Below are positions 7,495 through 14,832 of a stretch of 21,452 bases of DNA, piece after piece. Source of the DNA: JBBIND01 sp037444075. GTDB taxonomy: Bacteria > Acidobacteriota > Terriglobia > Bryobacterales > Bryobacteraceae. Location of the stretch: positions 1 to 21,452 of the forward strand of contig JBBIND010000074.1 in NCBI GenBank assembly GCA_037444075.1, in the 5' to 3' direction. The notes beneath the pieces were generated by a model. That model was not told where the DNA came from. It ran no database searches and worked only from the letters and a program-made list of their open reading frames with translations. How positions within the stretch are numbered: position 1 is the stretch's first letter; the number at the start of each line of letters is the position of its first letter. The position numbers and the translations under genes were made by a program.

Positions 7495-8541
7495 TTATGA
7501 GCCTGTAGTGCCAGTCTGGCCGCCGGCCTTTTCCAGGGCAGCCAACCGTCTTTCCAATTCTCGCATCCGCTTCAGCAGATCCGGCAGCTTGGGGAACGCC
7601 GTCACGGCGCGCAGCCAGACCCGGCTGTCGAAGGCCGGCGATCCGGAAACGGCAGTGCCCGCGGCCACGTCGCCGCCGATGCCGCTTTGAGCGTACACCA
7701 CGGCGTTATCGTTGATGGTGAGGTGCCCGCTGACACCCACCTGCCCGGCCAGCAGCACGCCACGCCCCAGGATGGAACTTCCTGCCAGTCCCGTTTGCGC
7801 GCAGATGATGTTGTCTTCGCCCACCACGCAGGCATGGCCCACTTGCACCAGGCTGTCTATCTTGGCGCCGCGCTTCACGCGTGTCTCGCCTACGGTAGCC
7901 CGGTCCACCGAGGTGAGTGATTGCACTTCGACATCGTCCTCGACGACGGTCACCCCGGATTGCACGATCTTATGGTGGCTGCCGTCGGAACGCTTGGCGA
8001 AGCCGAAGCCATCACCACCGACCACCACGCCGTTTTGCAGGATGACCCGATGGCCTATCCGGCAGTACTCGCGCACGGAAGCATGGGAATGGGCATAGAA
8101 GTCATCGCCGATTTGAGCGCCATGATAGATCACGACGTGGGGCTCAAGCACCGCATTGCGCCCGATGATGACCTCTTCCCCGACCACTGCGCACGCGCCG
8201 ATGGATGCGCCTTCGCCTATCTGCGCCGAAGCCGCAATGACGGCTGACGGGTGGATGCCAGCCGCCGGGCGCGGCCGTTGATAGAACAACTCCAGTGCCC
8301 GAGCGAAATCAAGATAAGGATTCTGGCTTACCAGGCTGGCGAGCGGCAGATCCTCCAGGGGTTCCGTCGTGAGGATGGCCGCCGCGCGCGTCAGTTTGAC
8401 CTTGGGAGCGTATTTGGGGTTCGCCAGAAACGTCAGTTCGCTGGCACCCGCCTGCTCCATGCCAGCCACGCCGGTGATCTCGATTCCGCCGTCACCCACG
8501 AGCCGGCAACCCAGGTTTTCGGCCAAATCTCGCAGTTTCAT
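7495..8541 (-). CDS. lpxD: UDP-3-O-(3-hydroxyacyl)glucosamine N-acyltransferase LpxD
   Basis: LpxD transfers the second 3-hydroxyacyl chain, from acyl-ACP, to UDP-3-O-acyl-glucosamine in lipid A synthesis. The product is 348 residues, normal for the family. The N-terminal uridine-binding domain (about 1-95, with ELTFLANPKY at 35-44) is followed by a left-handed beta-helix of hexapeptide repeats (about 96-315). The GGDGFGFA block is at 175-182. The catalytic histidine is H236 in SLVQVGHACVVG, equivalent to H239 of E. coli. A C-terminal helix (316-348) completes the trimer fold. The start is separated from the divergent outer-membrane gene by only 32 bases. The neighbours are not the classical bamA-lpxD-fabZ-lpxA cluster. 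It may be the only copy or a paralogue; the window cannot tell. Confidence 0.95.
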   Translation of the reverse strand: MKLRDLAENLGCRLVGDGGIEITGVAGMEQAGASELTFLANPKYAPKVKLTRAAAILTTEPLEDLPLASLVSQNPYLDFARALELFYQRPRPAAGIHPSAVIAASAQIGEGASIGACAVVGEEVIIGRNAVLEPHVVIYHGAQIGDDFYAHSHASVREYCRIGHRVILQNGVVVGGDGFGFAKRSDGSHHKIVQSGVTVVEDDVEVQSLTSVDRATVGETRVKRGAKIDSLVQVGHACVVGEDNIICAQTGLAGSSILGRGVLLAGQVGVSGHLTINDNAVVYAQSGIGGDVAAGTAVSGSPAFDSRVWLRAVTAFPKLPDLLKRMRELERRLAALEKAGGQTGTTGS

Positions 8542-8561
8542 CTTCTCGCCAAGCTTCAGGT

Positions 8562-8567
8562 TACACT
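8562..8567 (+). promoter_or_regulatory. Candidate -10 box placing the start at the ATG
   Basis: TACACT lies seven bases before the barrel-gene ATG. If it is the -10 element, transcription would begin at or next to the start codon, giving a leaderless message. This fits the absence of a clear ribosome binding site there. There is no recognisable -35 box, and upstream space is limited to 32 bases before lpxD coding sequence. Confidence 0.25.
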
Positions 8568-8573
8568 GTACGT

Positions 8574-11348
8574 ATGAAGTGTGCCAGCCTGGTGGCAGCT
8601 TTTTTGCTGGCAGCGTGGATACCCGTGTGTGCCGAACAGGCTCCGGGTCCTGATCTTCAGAAGGCGGTCGAAGAATTCAAGGCGCTCACCGCTGACCTCG
8701 GACTGCGCGCGGACAGTCCCGCGCGCTCACGGCAGAGCCCCACGGCAGGTTCTCGATGGCATGGCAGGCTCTTCGAATACTTCCGGAATGACATCCTGGA
8801 TGCCGTGCCCCATGAGGTGAGGCAGGCAGGCGGCACCAAGGGCATCCTGCGCCGCAATCAGTTCGGTTTCAACCTTTCCGGACCCGTAGTGATTCCGCGG
8901 CTTTATTCCGGCGTTGGGTCCACTTTCTTTTCGGTCTCCTATGAGGGCGTTCGTGAGAGCATCGGGCGGTCATTCCTGCGCACCATTCCCACCGTGCCTG
9001 AGCGGCGCGGGGATTATTCGGAAGTGGTCGACTCAGCCGGCAACCTGCTGCCCATCTACGACCCGCAATCCACAAGCCTGAATCCCGCCTTTGACAGTTC
9101 CAGGCCGGTGAGCCGTGACAATCTTCAGTATTTGCGCGGCCCATTCCCGGGCAACCGCATGCCGGCTTCCCGCCTCGACCCCGCTGCCCAGCGCGACTTG
9201 CGTTACTACCCGGAGCCCAATACCAACATCGGCCCGTTCTTCCGCAACAACTACTTCGTCCTGAGCCCGGAAACCAACGTGGCCAACGGGATGATCACCA
9301 AGCTCGAGCAGAATGTGCGCAAGCGGCACCGCTTGAACACCGGCCTGAATTTTTCCGACGGGCTGGCCGGCTCGGCCAAGTGGTTCCCATCCGCCGCCAA
9401 CCCGGGGCCGGCTGACCGCCGGTACCGCAACCGCAGCGCTAGTTTCGGTCATGTCTTCACCATCTCACCGCAGACCGTGAACACGCTCAGCTTCTCAGGT
9501 TGGACGAGCAGTTCGCGAAACGAAATCGAGTTCGATGACACCGGAAAACCTCTGTCCGTCTACCGCTTCTCGCCATACCTTTCCATGGGCCGGTCCTTTC
9601 CCATCTCCACAACCTCCCGCAGTTCGTTCGAGCTTTCGGAGGCGATTTCAATACGGCGCGGCCAGCACAGCCTGCGCATCGTGGCTGAAATCGAGCGGAA
9701 CCGCGTCAACTCTTACTGGCCGCAATACCCCAGCGGCCATCATCGCTTCTCGAGCGGTTTGACAAGCCTGCCTGGGATTGTGAACACGGGCCACGCGTTT
9801 GCCAGTTTCGTGTTGGGCCTGGTGGATTTTGCCGAAGTCAGCAAGACCGAACACCCCTCCTATTTCCGTACGTCGCGCGCATTGCTGGCTGTGCGAGAGC
9901 AGTACGAAGTCCGCAGAGGACTCACCTTGAGCGCCGGCCTGAATCTTGACATCTCCTGGCCCCGCGTTGAGCGTTATAACCGGCAAGCCACGGTTGACCT
10001 GACCGTCCTCAACCCGGAGAACGGGCGTCCCGGCGCATTCGTGGTCGCCGGCACGGATGGGCAACCGCGGTCTTTCCAGCCTGTGCGCAAGCGGCTTGAA
10101 CCCAGCATCAGTTTGAGTTGGAGCCCGCGCGGCAATGCGCGCTCGGTAGTGCGCTTCGGCTTCTCGCGCAGTTACGCTCCGATTCCGCTGCACTCAGGCC
10201 AATGGGGCACGCAAGGTTTTAACGGCAATCCCACTTACATTTCGCCAAACGTGCAACTCCAGCCGGCCGCCGTTTTGAGGAACGGGCTGCCGCCACCTGC
10301 CAATCCCGTTCCGGACCTCCGCCCGGTGGCTGTGAACCACACCATCGCCGACCTGATGGACCGAACCGCCCGGCAGCCTGTCTACCAGTCAATCGGCGTT
10401 TCATTCGAACGGGAACTTCCGGGTCTGGTGGTAGTGACGCTTGGGCTCGGCCGCTCGAGCGGGCGCGACTTGCTGGTCGGCAACACCGTAGCTAACCCCA
10501 ACGCGATTTCTCTGGCGGCGTTGTCGTACCGGGACCGGCTCAACGATGAGGTCTTTAACCGTTCCCTGAGACCCTATCCCCAATATCAGCGCTTTGACGT
10601 TTACTCTGATTTTCCAATGGGCACATTCGTGCGCCACGGCCTATCCCTGCGCACGGAGAAGCGCATCTCCCGCGGGCTGTCACTGTCAAGCACCTACGAG
10701 TACTCCAAGCAACTCGACGATTATTCCGGGCCTTTCGGCACGCAGGACTATTACAACCGCGCCAATGAGCGCTCTCTTTCGGCCTACAACGATCCGCACC
10801 GGCTATCGCTGACCTGCATGTACGAATTGCCCTTTGGCGTCGGCCGGGCGATATTCCAGTACTCTGACTGGCGGCGGCACCTGGTGGACGGCTGGTCGTT
10901 CACCACCTCCTCCAGTTACTCGAGTGGCGAGCCGACCGCGCTCATGCCGGAGTTCAACAACACGGGCAAGGTGGTGGACAGCCTGCGCGTTGATGTGGCG
11001 CCCGGCGTCAACCCGCACGTCGCTCAACGCCGTCCGGAGTTGTGGTTCAACCCGGCCGCGTTTGCTCACCCGGCGGACTTCTCCGTGGGCAATGCCTCGC
11101 GCACGCACCCCACGCTGCGCAATCCGAGCCGCCAGAATCACGATATTTCGGTGAACAAGCGCTTCCCACTTGCTTCAGACCGTTCCATGGAGTTCAACGC
11201 CGCGGCCTTCAACTTCATCAACCACGCCAACTGGAATGACCCGGACGTCGTCATCGGCCCTGCCTCGGCGCCCAACGTGAACGCGGGCAAGATCATCGGC
11301 TCGCGGGGTGGCCGGGTCATTCAGCTCGGTTTGAGGTACAGCTTCTGA
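8574..11348 (+). CDS. Oar-like/TonB-dependent-receptor-type outer-membrane beta-barrel, lacking plug
   Basis: The product is 924 residues. It has a signal peptide (1-20, cleavage after PVCA) and about 45 linker residues. It then enters the conserved acidobacterial Oar-like barrel sequence: GRLFEYFRND (64-73), RNQFGFNLSGPVV (94-106), FFSVSYEGVRE (118-128). Typical relatives are 1,000-1,200 residues long because a carboxypeptidase regulatory-like domain and a TonB plug come before this block. Both are missing here, and no TonB box is visible. The barrel continues with many aromatic/alternating strands and ends in LGLRYSF, with a terminal Phe as expected for BAM-dependent insertion. It may be an outer-membrane channel or adhesin-like barrel and not a true gated receptor. 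The stop codon shares one base with the next gene's ATG (TGATG). There is no clear ribosome site before the ATG. Confidence 0.85.
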   Translation: MKCASLVAAFLLAAWIPVCAEQAPGPDLQKAVEEFKALTADLGLRADSPARSRQSPTAGSRWHGRLFEYFRNDILDAVPHEVRQAGGTKGILRRNQFGFNLSGPVVIPRLYSGVGSTFFSVSYEGVRESIGRSFLRTIPTVPERRGDYSEVVDSAGNLLPIYDPQSTSLNPAFDSSRPVSRDNLQYLRGPFPGNRMPASRLDPAAQRDLRYYPEPNTNIGPFFRNNYFVLSPETNVANGMITKLEQNVRKRHRLNTGLNFSDGLAGSAKWFPSAANPGPADRRYRNRSASFGHVFTISPQTVNTLSFSGWTSSSRNEIEFDDTGKPLSVYRFSPYLSMGRSFPISTTSRSSFELSEAISIRRGQHSLRIVAEIERNRVNSYWPQYPSGHHRFSSGLTSLPGIVNTGHAFASFVLGLVDFAEVSKTEHPSYFRTSRALLAVREQYEVRRGLTLSAGLNLDISWPRVERYNRQATVDLTVLNPENGRPGAFVVAGTDGQPRSFQPVRKRLEPSISLSWSPRGNARSVVRFGFSRSYAPIPLHSGQWGTQGFNGNPTYISPNVQLQPAAVLRNGLPPPANPVPDLRPVAVNHTIADLMDRTARQPVYQSIGVSFERELPGLVVVTLGLGRSSGRDLLVGNTVANPNAISLAALSYRDRLNDEVFNRSLRPYPQYQRFDVYSDFPMGTFVRHGLSLRTEKRISRGLSLSSTYEYSKQLDDYSGPFGTQDYYNRANERSLSAYNDPHRLSLTCMYELPFGVGRAIFQYSDWRRHLVDGWSFTTSSSYSSGEPTALMPEFNNTGKVVDSLRVDVAPGVNPHVAQRRPELWFNPAAFAHPADFSVGNASRTHPTLRNPSRQNHDISVNKRFPLASDRSMEFNAAAFNFINHANWNDPDVVIGPASAPNVNAGKIIGSRGGRVIQLGLRYSF

Positions 11349-12265
11349 TGTCCCGCCTCTGGGTGTGCCTCCTGGCGGCTTGCCTGCTGGTTTCGAATCT
11401 TCCGGCGGACCAGCCCCTGCACCGGATGGCGCTCTGGAGCGCCTCCTCGGAAACCACCTCCGCCGAGGATCTGGCCGTGCGCATTGACGGCCAGCCGGCT
11501 CGCATCGTGAAATTCAAAGGACCTTCGGACGACCTCATGCTGCTGGTTGTCCTCGATTTGGTGGGGGACCTCGCCGCCATCGATTTGGCCCGCAAGGCTC
11601 TCATCACCTCCATCGAGAGCTTGCCGCCGAACGCCTTTGTGGCGCTGCTGCGGGCGCAAGACGGGCTGCGTGTCCTGCAGGACCCCACACCGGACCACAC
11701 CGTGCTGGCAGACACCATCCGCGCCTTGCCTGTGAGCGGCCGCGCCGGCTTGCTGGATACGGTGGAGGCCGCCTGCCGCCTGGCCGATTCCATCATCGCG
11801 AAGGCGCCCACGCGGCTGGCAGTGCTCTATGTGACCGACAGCAACGTGTACAACTACCGCGAGGATTTCACTAACCCCGTCATCAACTACAGCGACCATC
11901 GCGACTTGAGCCGCCGCTTCCCGGAGGGCCTTGTCCGTGAGCGCATTTCGCGGCTGTCCGCCCGGCTGAGCCTGCGCCGTTCGCCGCTTTTTGTGACGCA
12001 CCTCAGCTATCGGGCTGACCGGCTGAATGAAGCGTACCAGAACGGATTGCTGCAACTGGCCGCCACAACCGGAGGCAATGCCGTCTTCTGCCGCTCTTAT
12101 GCTGAAATCACGGACGCGATTGAGCGGACCTTCCAGACGATCCGTTCCCACTACAGCCTGGACCTGGAAATCCCCGGCCGGGCTGCCGCCAATGCGCCCG
12201 TCGCCGTGGAGGGGCCGCATGGGCCGTACACCCACCGGGCGCGCATACAGCTTAGGGAGAAATGA
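11348..12265 (+). CDS. Secreted von Willebrand factor A-like protein (acidobacterial VWFA-related type), degenerate MIDAS
   Basis: The product is 305 residues. An N-terminal signal sequence (about 1-20) is followed by a short beta-rich segment (DLAVRIDGQPARIVKFKG, 41-58) and a vWA-like Rossmann domain (about 62-255), ending in a region containing HYSLDLEIPG. This layout matches the VWFA-related family common in Acidobacteriota. The metal-ion-dependent adhesion site normally reads DxSxS; here the strand is VVLDLVGDL (67-75), giving D70-x-V-x-D74. The metal-coordinating serines are absent. YVTDSN (151-156) would carry the third MIDAS aspartate. The domain probably acts as a structural or protein-binding module without canonical divalent-metal adhesion. 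Its start overlaps the barrel-gene stop (TGATG), which implies coupling and a shared role at the envelope. Confidence 0.75.
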   Translation: MSRLWVCLLAACLLVSNLPADQPLHRMALWSASSETTSAEDLAVRIDGQPARIVKFKGPSDDLMLLVVLDLVGDLAAIDLARKALITSIESLPPNAFVALLRAQDGLRVLQDPTPDHTVLADTIRALPVSGRAGLLDTVEAACRLADSIIAKAPTRLAVLYVTDSNVYNYREDFTNPVINYSDHRDLSRRFPEGLVRERISRLSARLSLRRSPLFVTHLSYRADRLNEAYQNGLLQLAATTGGNAVFCRSYAEITDAIERTFQTIRSHYSLDLEIPGRAAANAPVAVEGPHGPYTHRARIQLREK

Positions 12266-12275
12266 GGAATTCGCT

Positions 12276-13118
12276 ATGAAGAGCAAGATCCGCAGCCTGA
12301 TCTGGGCCGCTGTGGCTGTTGCGGCCTGCGCTGCTATTCTCTGGCTGGCGGTGGTGATGCCCATGCAGCGCCATCTGGCCGGGCAATCCAAGTTGTTGGC
12401 GGATTTGGAAGCGCGGAACCGGGAGCTGGCTTTCCGCGCCGAGGCGCCGGATCCGGGTAGCGAGGAGGCCGCGACCAGGGAGATGCCGCCTGACGCGGCT
12501 TCAGCCGCAGTGGCCTCCGCGCGCCGTGATGAGACTTCCCGCACTGAGCTCGTGCGCATGCTGGCAAGAACGCAAGACAGTCTTGCCGCTGCAGAGAGTG
12601 CCGCTTCGGAGCTGCGCGCCCGCGTGCAGGATCTGGAAGCATCCGTGGCTCGCGTCTCCGAGGAAGGCCGACAGCTTGCAGATTCCGAGGCGGAGGTGAA
12701 GGAGAAGCTCAGCCGGTCCACGCGGGTGGTTGAAGCCATGCAAACCGAACTCAAAGGCAACAGCGACCGCCTGCTCCAGTTGGAGGTCCGCAACCAGGCT
12801 TTGCAGCAGGAGGTCCGCCAGGGACGGCAGGCGCTCGAGAAGTTCGGCCGCTCCTCCACTCTGGCCGAAGAGCTGGAGAATCTGAACCGCCGCCGCGACG
12901 TTTACCTCACCAGCCTGTTGCGCCGCTACAAAGAGGTGACGGACCTGTACCGGAACATGGCTCTCAATCTGGAGGACCAGACGGACAAGGCGCCGGTCTC
13001 AGGGGCAGGTCTTTCCCGCATTCAGAATGCGTTGAGCATGGCTGAGGAGGATCTGCGTCAGTTGCAGACGTTGAACGCCCAGGCGGCGAGCATCCAACAG
13101 CGCCTCAGGAACCCCTGA
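12276..13118 (+). CDS. Membrane-anchored coiled-coil protein
   Basis: The product is 280 residues, with no recognised family. A single N-terminal TM helix (about 8-28) follows the MKSKIRS start. The rest is long, strongly helical and heptad-like: about 30-60, then 85-200 rich in Ala, Glu, Gln, Leu and Arg with few prolines, then a shorter helix-turn region up to 280. It is likely a trimeric or dimeric stalk facing the periplasm. The ATG at 12276 has GAGGA seven bases upstream; a longer frame open from 12027 overlaps the vWA gene and is not supported. The gap to the vWA gene is ten bases, so it belongs to the same operon. Its 3' end overlaps the convergent YHS-motif gene by 14 bases. Confidence 0.8.
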   Translation: MKSKIRSLIWAAVAVAACAAILWLAVVMPMQRHLAGQSKLLADLEARNRELAFRAEAPDPGSEEAATREMPPDAASAAVASARRDETSRTELVRMLARTQDSLAAAESAASELRARVQDLEASVARVSEEGRQLADSEAEVKEKLSRSTRVVEAMQTELKGNSDRLLQLEVRNQALQQEVRQGRQALEKFGRSSTLAEELENLNRRRDVYLTSLLRRYKEVTDLYRNMALNLEDQTDKAPVSGAGLSRIQNALSMAEEDLRQLQTLNAQAASIQQRLRNP

Positions 13119-13380
13119 ATTTGTTGAGGCAGGTTTCCGAACAGAAGTAAACTGTCTCCCCGCCTGAGGTCTTCTTCAAGGCGTTGGCGGCGGATACAAA
13201 GACCCCGCAAACCGGATCCTTCTTGAGTTCTCCACCGAAGGCCGCCCCGCCGGGCGGGTTCCTGCTGGGCGCCGTCGGCTGAAAAAGTTGCCCCACCGCC
13301 TTGCCGATCAGCCCGATGAAGGCGCGCAGCAAGGTGATGACGACGATAGTGAGGATCAGGTAGACGAGAGAACGTAACAT
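13105..13380 (-). CDS. Small membrane protein with YHS/TRASH-like cysteine motif (PP0621-like)
   Basis: The product is 91 residues. One N-terminal TM helix (about 3-31) is followed by a flexible linker and a C-terminal cysteine motif: DPVCG (about 56-60), then YFCSETC, then LNKF. The spacing resembles YHS/TRASH-like metal-binding domains and the small PP0621-type proteins seen next to housekeeping genes. A metal-handling or redox role is likely but unproven. There is no ribosome binding site: the ATG at 13380 follows directly after the T-run of the TPR-gene terminator. Translation may start on a leaderless or read-through transcript. The 3' end overlaps the convergent coiled-coil gene. Confidence 0.75.
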   Translation of the reverse strand: MLRSLVYLILTIVVITLLRAFIGLIGKAVGQLFQPTAPSRNPPGGAAFGGELKKDPVCGVFVSAANALKKTSGGETVYFCSETCLNKFRGS

Positions 13381-13383
13381 GCT

Positions 13384-13409
13384 AAAAAAGGGGCGCCTTT
13401 TGGCGCCCC
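13384..13409 (-). terminator. Intrinsic terminator of the TPR gene
   Basis: On the minus strand a perfect 8-bp stem GGGGCGCC/GGCGCCCC with a four-base loop is followed by six T. It lies 29 bases after the TPR stop. A second perfect hairpin, CACCGGC/GCCGGTG (13421-13437), lies between the stop codon and the terminator. There is no T-run on the plus side, so it is minus-specific. The T-run ends four bases before the ATG of the downstream small gene. Confidence 0.85.
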
Positions 13410-13437
13410 CACAATATCATCACCGGCACAGCCGGTG

Positions 13438-14586
13438 CTACTTCTTCTTGGCGCCCTTTTTCGCGGCGGGATTCGAGTACTGCGTCTCGATGGTTATCTC
13501 CATCGAAGCGATCATGCCCCGCGCCGCGTCGGCAAACTGGCCGTCCGGCCTCAGCTTCAAGTAGGTCTCGAAGGCTTCGCGCGTGCCTGCCGGAGGGACA
13601 ATCTTGCCGTCCGGCGTCGTGGTCGCCTTGGAGATCAGGTAGACGCCGTACTGATACTGCGCGTCGGCGTAGTTGGGATCCGCTTCAATCGCCTGCTTGA
13701 AGGCTTCGCCAGCGGCATCCAGTTGCCCGGTGTTCACCAGCACGGCCCCGAGGTTGTAGAAATACTGTCCCGCGCCCGTCGGGTTGATTTGAGCCGCCCG
13801 CGTGAGCGTGGCCTTGGCTTCGTCAATCTTCCTGGCCTTCGCCAATGCCAGCGCGTAGTTGTTGTAGTAAGCTGCGTCGTCCGGCCTCACTTCCAGGGCC
13901 TTTTTGTAAGCCTCCAAGCCCTTCTCCATGGTGGCATCCTGCTCGGCTCCCGCCTTGGCCGCTGCCAGGCTCATGTAGCTCTCCGCCAGATTGGCCCAAA
14001 CCACGTGCTGTTTGGGGTCGATCTCGCCAGCCTTGGTGAAGGCCTCCACGGCCTGATCCCACTGCCGGGCCTGCATGGCGTTCATGCCGGCGTTGAAGGC
14101 GTCGTTCAGCTCTTTGTTCTTCGCCATCTGCTGCTGACGTTCCTTCATCGAGCGTTCCATCGCTGCCTTCTGCTCGGGGGTCAGCCCGCGCATTTGTTCT
14201 TCAGTCAGCGTGCCCGTGTCGGCGGCCTTCTGCAGGGCCTCCTGTCTCTGTCTGATGGCCTGCAAATCGAAATTCACTACGGTCGGCTCGCCCAACCGGG
14301 TGCGCACGTTGTTGGCGGTGTCGGCGGGCTTGCCGTCCACCTCGAGCACGATCGTGTAGTTGCCGAGCGGCAACCCGGCGTGGAAGTAACGGCCCTTGCG
14401 GTCCGTCCTGACCTCGTAGTTGCCGCGAATGTCCTGCCGCTGGATTTTCACCAGCGCGCCTCGCAACGGCTGGCCGTCCCAGCCTTTTACGTCGCCTTCA
14501 ATAGCGGACGTTTGCGCCCAGCCTGCCGTTGCCAGCAAGAACAGGCAAGCGAATGTGGCGGGCAATAAGCGGATGATCGTCGGCAT
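13438..14586 (-). CDS. Secreted tetratricopeptide-repeat protein with carboxypeptidase regulatory-like domain
   Basis: The product is 382 residues. A signal peptide (about 1-24, ending GWAQ) is followed by a beta-sandwich carboxypeptidase-regulatory-like domain (about 27-100: AIEGDVKGWDGQPLRGALVK, later GRYFHAGLPLGNYTIVLE). A charged helical segment (about 105-160) leads to TPR repeats (about 160-335), recognisable from blocks such as AMQARQWDQAVEAFTKAGEI and YYNNYALALAKARKIDEA. The tail ends in a lysine cluster (KKGAKKK). Such proteins act as scaffolds in envelope assembly; the partner is unknown. The ATG at 14586 has a perfect GGAGG six bases upstream. The frame open to 14754 reads low-complexity, arginine-rich sequence and is rejected. 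A promoter with TAGAAT lies just upstream. Confidence 0.85.
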   Translation of the reverse strand: MPTIIRLLPATFACLFLLATAGWAQTSAIEGDVKGWDGQPLRGALVKIQRQDIRGNYEVRTDRKGRYFHAGLPLGNYTIVLEVDGKPADTANNVRTRLGEPTVVNFDLQAIRQRQEALQKAADTGTLTEEQMRGLTPEQKAAMERSMKERQQQMAKNKELNDAFNAGMNAMQARQWDQAVEAFTKAGEIDPKQHVVWANLAESYMSLAAAKAGAEQDATMEKGLEAYKKALEVRPDDAAYYNNYALALAKARKIDEAKATLTRAAQINPTGAGQYFYNLGAVLVNTGQLDAAGEAFKQAIEADPNYADAQYQYGVYLISKATTTPDGKIVPPAGTREAFETYLKLRPDGQFADAARGMIASMEITIETQYSNPAAKKGAKKK

Positions 14587-14832
14587 GTATGACCTCCAAC
14601 AGAAATCTGTTAATTCTACCCTCAGGATACTATATTGGGCGTGCGCGGCGTGTCTTCTCCGCACACTCCGCCTGCCCTGCGTACGGCGTGTTGCACCTTG
14701 TTCTTCCGCTCGGGAACCACCTCGCGGAGCGCTTCGGAACTGACTGCGCCGCATCCGCCGGGCAGGCGCGGCGCGGGGGCGGAAAACCTATAGTAAATTA
14801 GGAGTTGGTCCCCGTCCGGGGCCGCCTCTCAG
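14587..14832. promoter_or_regulatory. Divergent intergenic region between TPR gene and ABC operon
   Basis: On the minus strand, TAGAAT (14613-14618) could be the -10 box of the TPR gene, with a second AT-rich element, TATAGT, at 14629-14634. On the plus strand, TATAGT (14789-14794) could serve the ABC operon. No convincing -35 partners are seen. The putative ABC leader contains a short GC hairpin (CCCCG/CGGGG, about 14810-14820) and no ribosome binding site. Confidence 0.4.

Noticed and set aside
9033..10193. Long minus-strand frames within the barrel gene
   Set aside because: No motif or ribosome site; the plus-strand barrel sequence is well supported.
11321..12859. A 512-codon open frame on the minus strand opposite the vWA and coiled-coil genes
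   Set aside because: It mirrors the third-position GC pattern of the plus-strand genes, reads Ser/Arg/Ala-rich low-complexity protein, and has no recognisable domain.
14587..14754. N-terminal extension of the TPR protein
   Set aside because: The extension is Arg-rich without homology, while the ATG at 14586 has a perfect ribosome site and a signal peptide.
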